Source: Ancylostoma caninum (lineage: Eukaryota; Nematoda; Chromadorea; Rhabditida; Ancylostomatidae). Taken from it: a DNA stretch of 64,000 nucleotides. Of this stretch, positions 61,151-64,000 are shown in pieces; positions within the stretch are counted from its first letter, which is position 1, and each line of letters opens with the position of its first letter. Made by a program: the position numbers and the translations under genes. The notes beneath the pieces were generated by a model, which saw only the letters and a list, made by a program, of their open reading frames with translations, searched no databases and was not told the origin of the DNA. The stretch spans positions 62,001-126,000 of the forward strand of contig JBAJFG010000360.1 in assembly GCA_037903475.1 (NCBI GenBank), written 5' to 3'.

Positions 61151-61448
61151 TGCGCGCACGAGAACCAGCCATAAAAAACGGAAAATACCTACACCATTGT
61201 GTTCAGCGCGTTGAGTTATGTACGAAAATGTGGTAAATTTTGATTTTTACCTTGGATTACAGGTGTTTTGGGCCACTTCAGTCATGTTCAGACATGTTAA
61301 TGCCAACAATTGTTTTCACCACAGTTGAAATGAATGAGATAGGCCTGTGATTACAGAACCGTATTAAAGGGAAAGAGACGGATAGGGTGCTCTTACAACG
61401 AAGAGGAGGAGCCAGACAGACGATGACTCGGATGAGGGTTCCGCCTTC

Positions 61449-61662
61449 GTGTAGTGTCAGACAGGCTGGCGGTGTGATAAGGATGCACCGGCGTCCATCA
61501 GTGAGGGGACGTCTGAAGTCGAGTCCAAAGGAGTGATAAGGATGCGCTGGCCTCCAAAAGCGTGGAAACGCCTGGAGCTGGCGAGGGTGTACAGACGTTC
61601 AAAAGTGGAGGAATCTCTGGAGACAGGTCCCAACGGTGAGGTAAGGGTGCACCGGTGTTCAT
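61449..61662 (-). repeat. Relic of the 59-bp minisatellite, inverted
   Basis: About three and a half diverged units: GATAAGGATGCACCGGCGTCC, CTCCAAAAGCGTGGAAACGCC, GTCCCAACGGTGAGGTAAGG. They are the reverse complement of the array at 591-1659. Confidence 0.75.
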
Positions 61663-61689
61663 GTCCAACCCAATTTTGCACTTACTCGG

Positions 61690-62430
61690 TCAATTTTTAC
61701 TATTTACGTCTACCACAGCGAACCGAAATGCGTTAACACAAATTGTTGGAAAGGAGCTGTCCATAGTGGGTCAATGGTTCAAGGCTCTTTCCACAACCGA
61801 TCAGAATTTACTTTTACGAGCTTATAAAATGTACGTTCGTCCTCTAGTAGAGTGTGGATCTACTGTATTCAGTCCATGCAAGAAAAAGGATATTGCAAAA
61901 ATTGAAAAGGTACAAAATAGCTTCACTAGAAAGGTTCTCATTAGGAAAGGAATTTTTTCTTACTCAAGCATTCCCCATGCAACATTAAGGAATCGTTACC
62001 TTGGTATTCCCTCTCTTGAATCTAGACGAAAACTTTTTGATGTATGCATGGTCTATAAAATACTACACGCATGGGACTTTGAAAAAGCTAAAATATTCTT
62101 TTCTTTAGTGACATCCATAACCAGGGGTAGCGAATTTAAAATCTTTTATAGACGACCGCGAAGCTCTATAAGGGCCAAGAGTTTCACAGTCCGAGCAGGA
62201 ACGGCATATGTCTCTTTGAGCAAAAAGGCACCTACCATAAATTCTCTTGCTGCTTTCAAAAGATTTGCCATCCCTAAGATAACTACCTTCTAACAGAGTA
62301 ATGGTGCAGTTTCAGTTTTAACTTGCTCTGATTGCATTGATAGGAATGTTAACACTGATTTTTACTCATGTAATGATAACCATTTTTTAACGTCTGTCTT
62401 AAACAGCGTAATAAATGTATGTATGCATGT
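61690..62430 (+). mobile_element. 5'-truncated non-LTR retrotransposon, RT C-terminal region
   Basis: An open frame to the stop at 62291-62293 encodes LLLRAYKMYVRPLVECGS, VFSPCKKKDIAKIEKVQ and FTRKVLIR, later YLGIPSLESRRKLFDVCM. This is the conserved region after the RT domain of CR1/jockey-type LINEs. Its tail matches the fragment at 1938-2120. RT catalytic motifs lie upstream of the truncation and are absent. The 3' region ends AATAAATGTATGTATGCATG. It begins right next to the minisatellite relic. Confidence 0.75.
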
Positions 62431-62517
62431 ATGGTTCCATAAACCACGGTAAAGAACGCTTCACTGTGGATAATGTCTGTTCATCCACCTGCACTAATCA
62501 TAGCTGCATACAATGAA

Positions 62518-62582
62518 AATATGCGAGCGGAGCGAGCACGAAAAGAAGCCTGAGAGTCCGGCGTTAGCCAAACGATCAGGCT
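62518..62582 (-). repeat. Conserved double-stem hairpin repeat, copy 3
   Basis: The hairpin is at 62547-62582 on the minus strand: outer stem AGCCTGA/TCAGGCT and inner GTTTGGC/GCCGGAC with two G-U pairs as RNA, followed by GCTCGCTCCGCTCGCAT. Two outer-stem pairs differ from copies 1 and 2 by compensatory changes. Confidence 0.6.
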
Positions 62583-62599
62583 GGTTGTAATCTCAATCG

Positions 62600-63540
62600 T
62601 GACTCGGAATGAATTTGTTTCAATGTCTAGGTTCACACTTCCTTTTCGATCAATTTTTTGCTGGCCCACCCTTTTTAAAATAGGACATTTGAAGTAGCAA
62701 CTTTGCGGGCAAAATGTAATAGTTATGGATTTGGAGGGAGCGTCGTCAATTTGATAAGAAAATCAAGAACCAGATCGAAACAAAAAAGCACAATTCTCCG
62801 AATTACGGTGTCTGTAAAAATTGCCTGTGACAAGTAAATGGAGACTGCACATATTTCTTTAGCGCTAAACTCGTCCATTGAAAGGAAAACTGAAATGAAA
62901 AAAATCCACAAAAAATCCACAGTAGGTGCGCACATTCAAAACGTTTTTGCACGGACAGAAACCAAATATGAATACATTCTACTGAAATGTGTAGAATACA
63001 AACCGAAACTGCTTATCCATGCTATTTTTCTGGGAAATTATGCAAGAATTTAATCATTTTGGAGTGTTTCACAATTTTTTCGTACTGTAAGGAAGTTTGC
63101 TGAAGCTGTACGCACGGACAACATTTACGGGGCGTTTACTGTCCAGCCACAGGTTAGGGTGGGCTAGCCGCGCCGGCTACGTTGGCTGGTTTGGCTAGCC
63201 TAACAAAAGTTTGGGCTAGCCGGCGGCGGAATCAAAGAAAAATCACCCTAACCACGCTAGCTATCCATGGTCAGCGTGGTCAGCGTGTGATGAATCCTAC
63301 CCCTGAACGACCTCCGCACTATCTCGATCCCTCTGAAAGAGGGACGAGGGCGCCTTAAGTATTGCGACAAGGACAATCTGTACTTGATCATCAGCCATGG
63401 AATTATGAAGACCTATCCTTCACCATACAGCATCTAGGACAAATTGCTCGACAATCTATAGTGAGATTATCTGCAAAGGCTGATCATCGTAACTGTCGAC
63501 AAGGCATGCATTTGTATCAGTTACACTGATACTGTCTTTT
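62600..63540. other. Upstream region of the kinase; three GGCTAGCC palindromes
   Basis: GGCTAGCC occurs at 63162, 63193 and 63214. No coding region is seen. Whether this serves as promoter for the kinase at 63616 cannot be told from sequence. Confidence 0.35.
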
Positions 63541-63615
63541 CAGAATAACAAGGCACTGGGAAGTGGATAGTTTCATTTTTGTATAACGACGTTACTCGAC
63601 CGTTAGCTAGCTGCA

Positions 63616-64000
63616 ATGGCTGTGAACTGTGAACTGATACAACTCAAAGGCAGAACTTTCGCTCTGAAATATCTTGATTCACCTCATAAACTACCTTTAG
63701 ATGGGCAGAATGTTGGCGATTGGACCATTACGAAGAAGATTGGCGAAGGTGGATTTGGAGCAGTATACCTATGCAAAAATAAAGATGGGGAATTGAATGC
63801 ACTTAAGGTAGGAGTTCAATAATTCGTCGACAGATCCTTTAGGGATGTACGATTTTATAGGTGGAGGCTGAAAACGATCCCTTGGGGTTGCTCAAAATGG
63901 AAGTTTACGTGCTGATGGAGCTTAAGAAAACAAAGTTTCAAGGTGAAGTAATAGAATCATAGGATGCTCCCAGAGTTTTTCAAGGAAAAAGCTGGTTATA
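63616..64000 (+). CDS. TTBK/CK1-like protein kinase, first exons, cut by window end
   Basis: Exon 1 (63616-63807, 64 codons) starts MAVNCELIQL and holds the nucleotide-binding glycine loop IGEGGFGAVYLC, then ELNALK, whose Lys is the likely ATP-anchoring residue of subdomain II. A 53-nt intron (63808-63860, GTAGG to TATAG) leads to exon 2, VEAENDPLGLLKMEVYVLME followed by LKK, matching subdomain III of nematode tau-tubulin-kinase-like CK1 kinases. The next splice is ambiguous: donors at 63935 or 63943, acceptors after 63962 or 63973. The 63935-63973 choice reads on as KVFQGKSWLY. Such kinases are expanded in nematodes, often in male germline. A live gene is likely, but the catalytic loop lies outside the window. 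Confidence 0.75.

Noticed and set aside
61653..61750. Signal-peptide-like start of the frame at 61655
   Set aside because: Homology to LINE proteins begins only about 40 codons later, so the hydrophobic start is a chance extension at the truncation point.

Overview
This window looks like an intergenic, transposon-rich stretch of a eukaryotic genome, most probably a parasitic clade V (strongylid or hookworm-like) nematode. The signs are spliced genes with very short introns and TTTCAG-type acceptors, a nematode-style TTBK/CK1 kinase exon at the right edge, a C6-domain-like secreted protein gene, and Penelope-like, RTE/CR1-like, mariner and Helitron relics among many microsatellites. I see nothing prokaryotic. 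The species is inference. Almost no long open frame is a host gene.

Layout. 1-2.6 kb: a conserved hairpin repeat, an 18-copy 59-bp minisatellite (591-1659), an ATT microsatellite and the 3' end of a non-LTR element. 4.1-8.4 kb: two copies of one Penelope-like element (PLE) joined head to head, giving 1804-bp inverted arms around a 603-bp spacer, with a 12-bp direct repeat outside the pair. The right copy keeps an intact 680-codon RT plus GIY-YIG frame. 11.3-17.2 kb: three decayed copies of a second PLE family, two of which form the same head-to-head arrangement. Both families carry hammerhead-ribozyme-like motifs after the coding region. 18-23 kb: short tandem repeats and MITE-like foldback elements. 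24.6-26.2 kb: two tandem, internally deleted mariner copies. 28.0-29.6, 33.6-34.3 and 60.1-60.9 kb: four non-autonomous Helitrons. 32.5-35.0 kb: a repeat present twice with one half inverted. 46.7-47.8 kb: a decayed RTE-like endonuclease/RT fragment. 53.4-53.8 kb: an inverted-arm repeat. 61.4-62.4 kb: a minisatellite relic followed by a 5'-truncated non-LTR RT.

Host-gene evidence is limited to the right side. There is a C6-like gene at 56.86-58.10 kb (plus strand, possibly a pseudogene), exon candidates resembling an SMPD3-type neutral sphingomyelinase at 58.8-59.6 kb (minus strand), and the first exons of a TTBK/CK1-family kinase at 63.6 kb that runs off the window. Large parts of 35-57 kb hold only short frames, microsatellites and dispersed repeat pieces that I cannot assign.

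Most interesting: the doubled head-to-head PLE organisation with its flanking 12-bp repeat; ribozyme-like motifs shared by two PLE families; and a 36-nt double-stem hairpin found at three distant sites with compensatory base changes.
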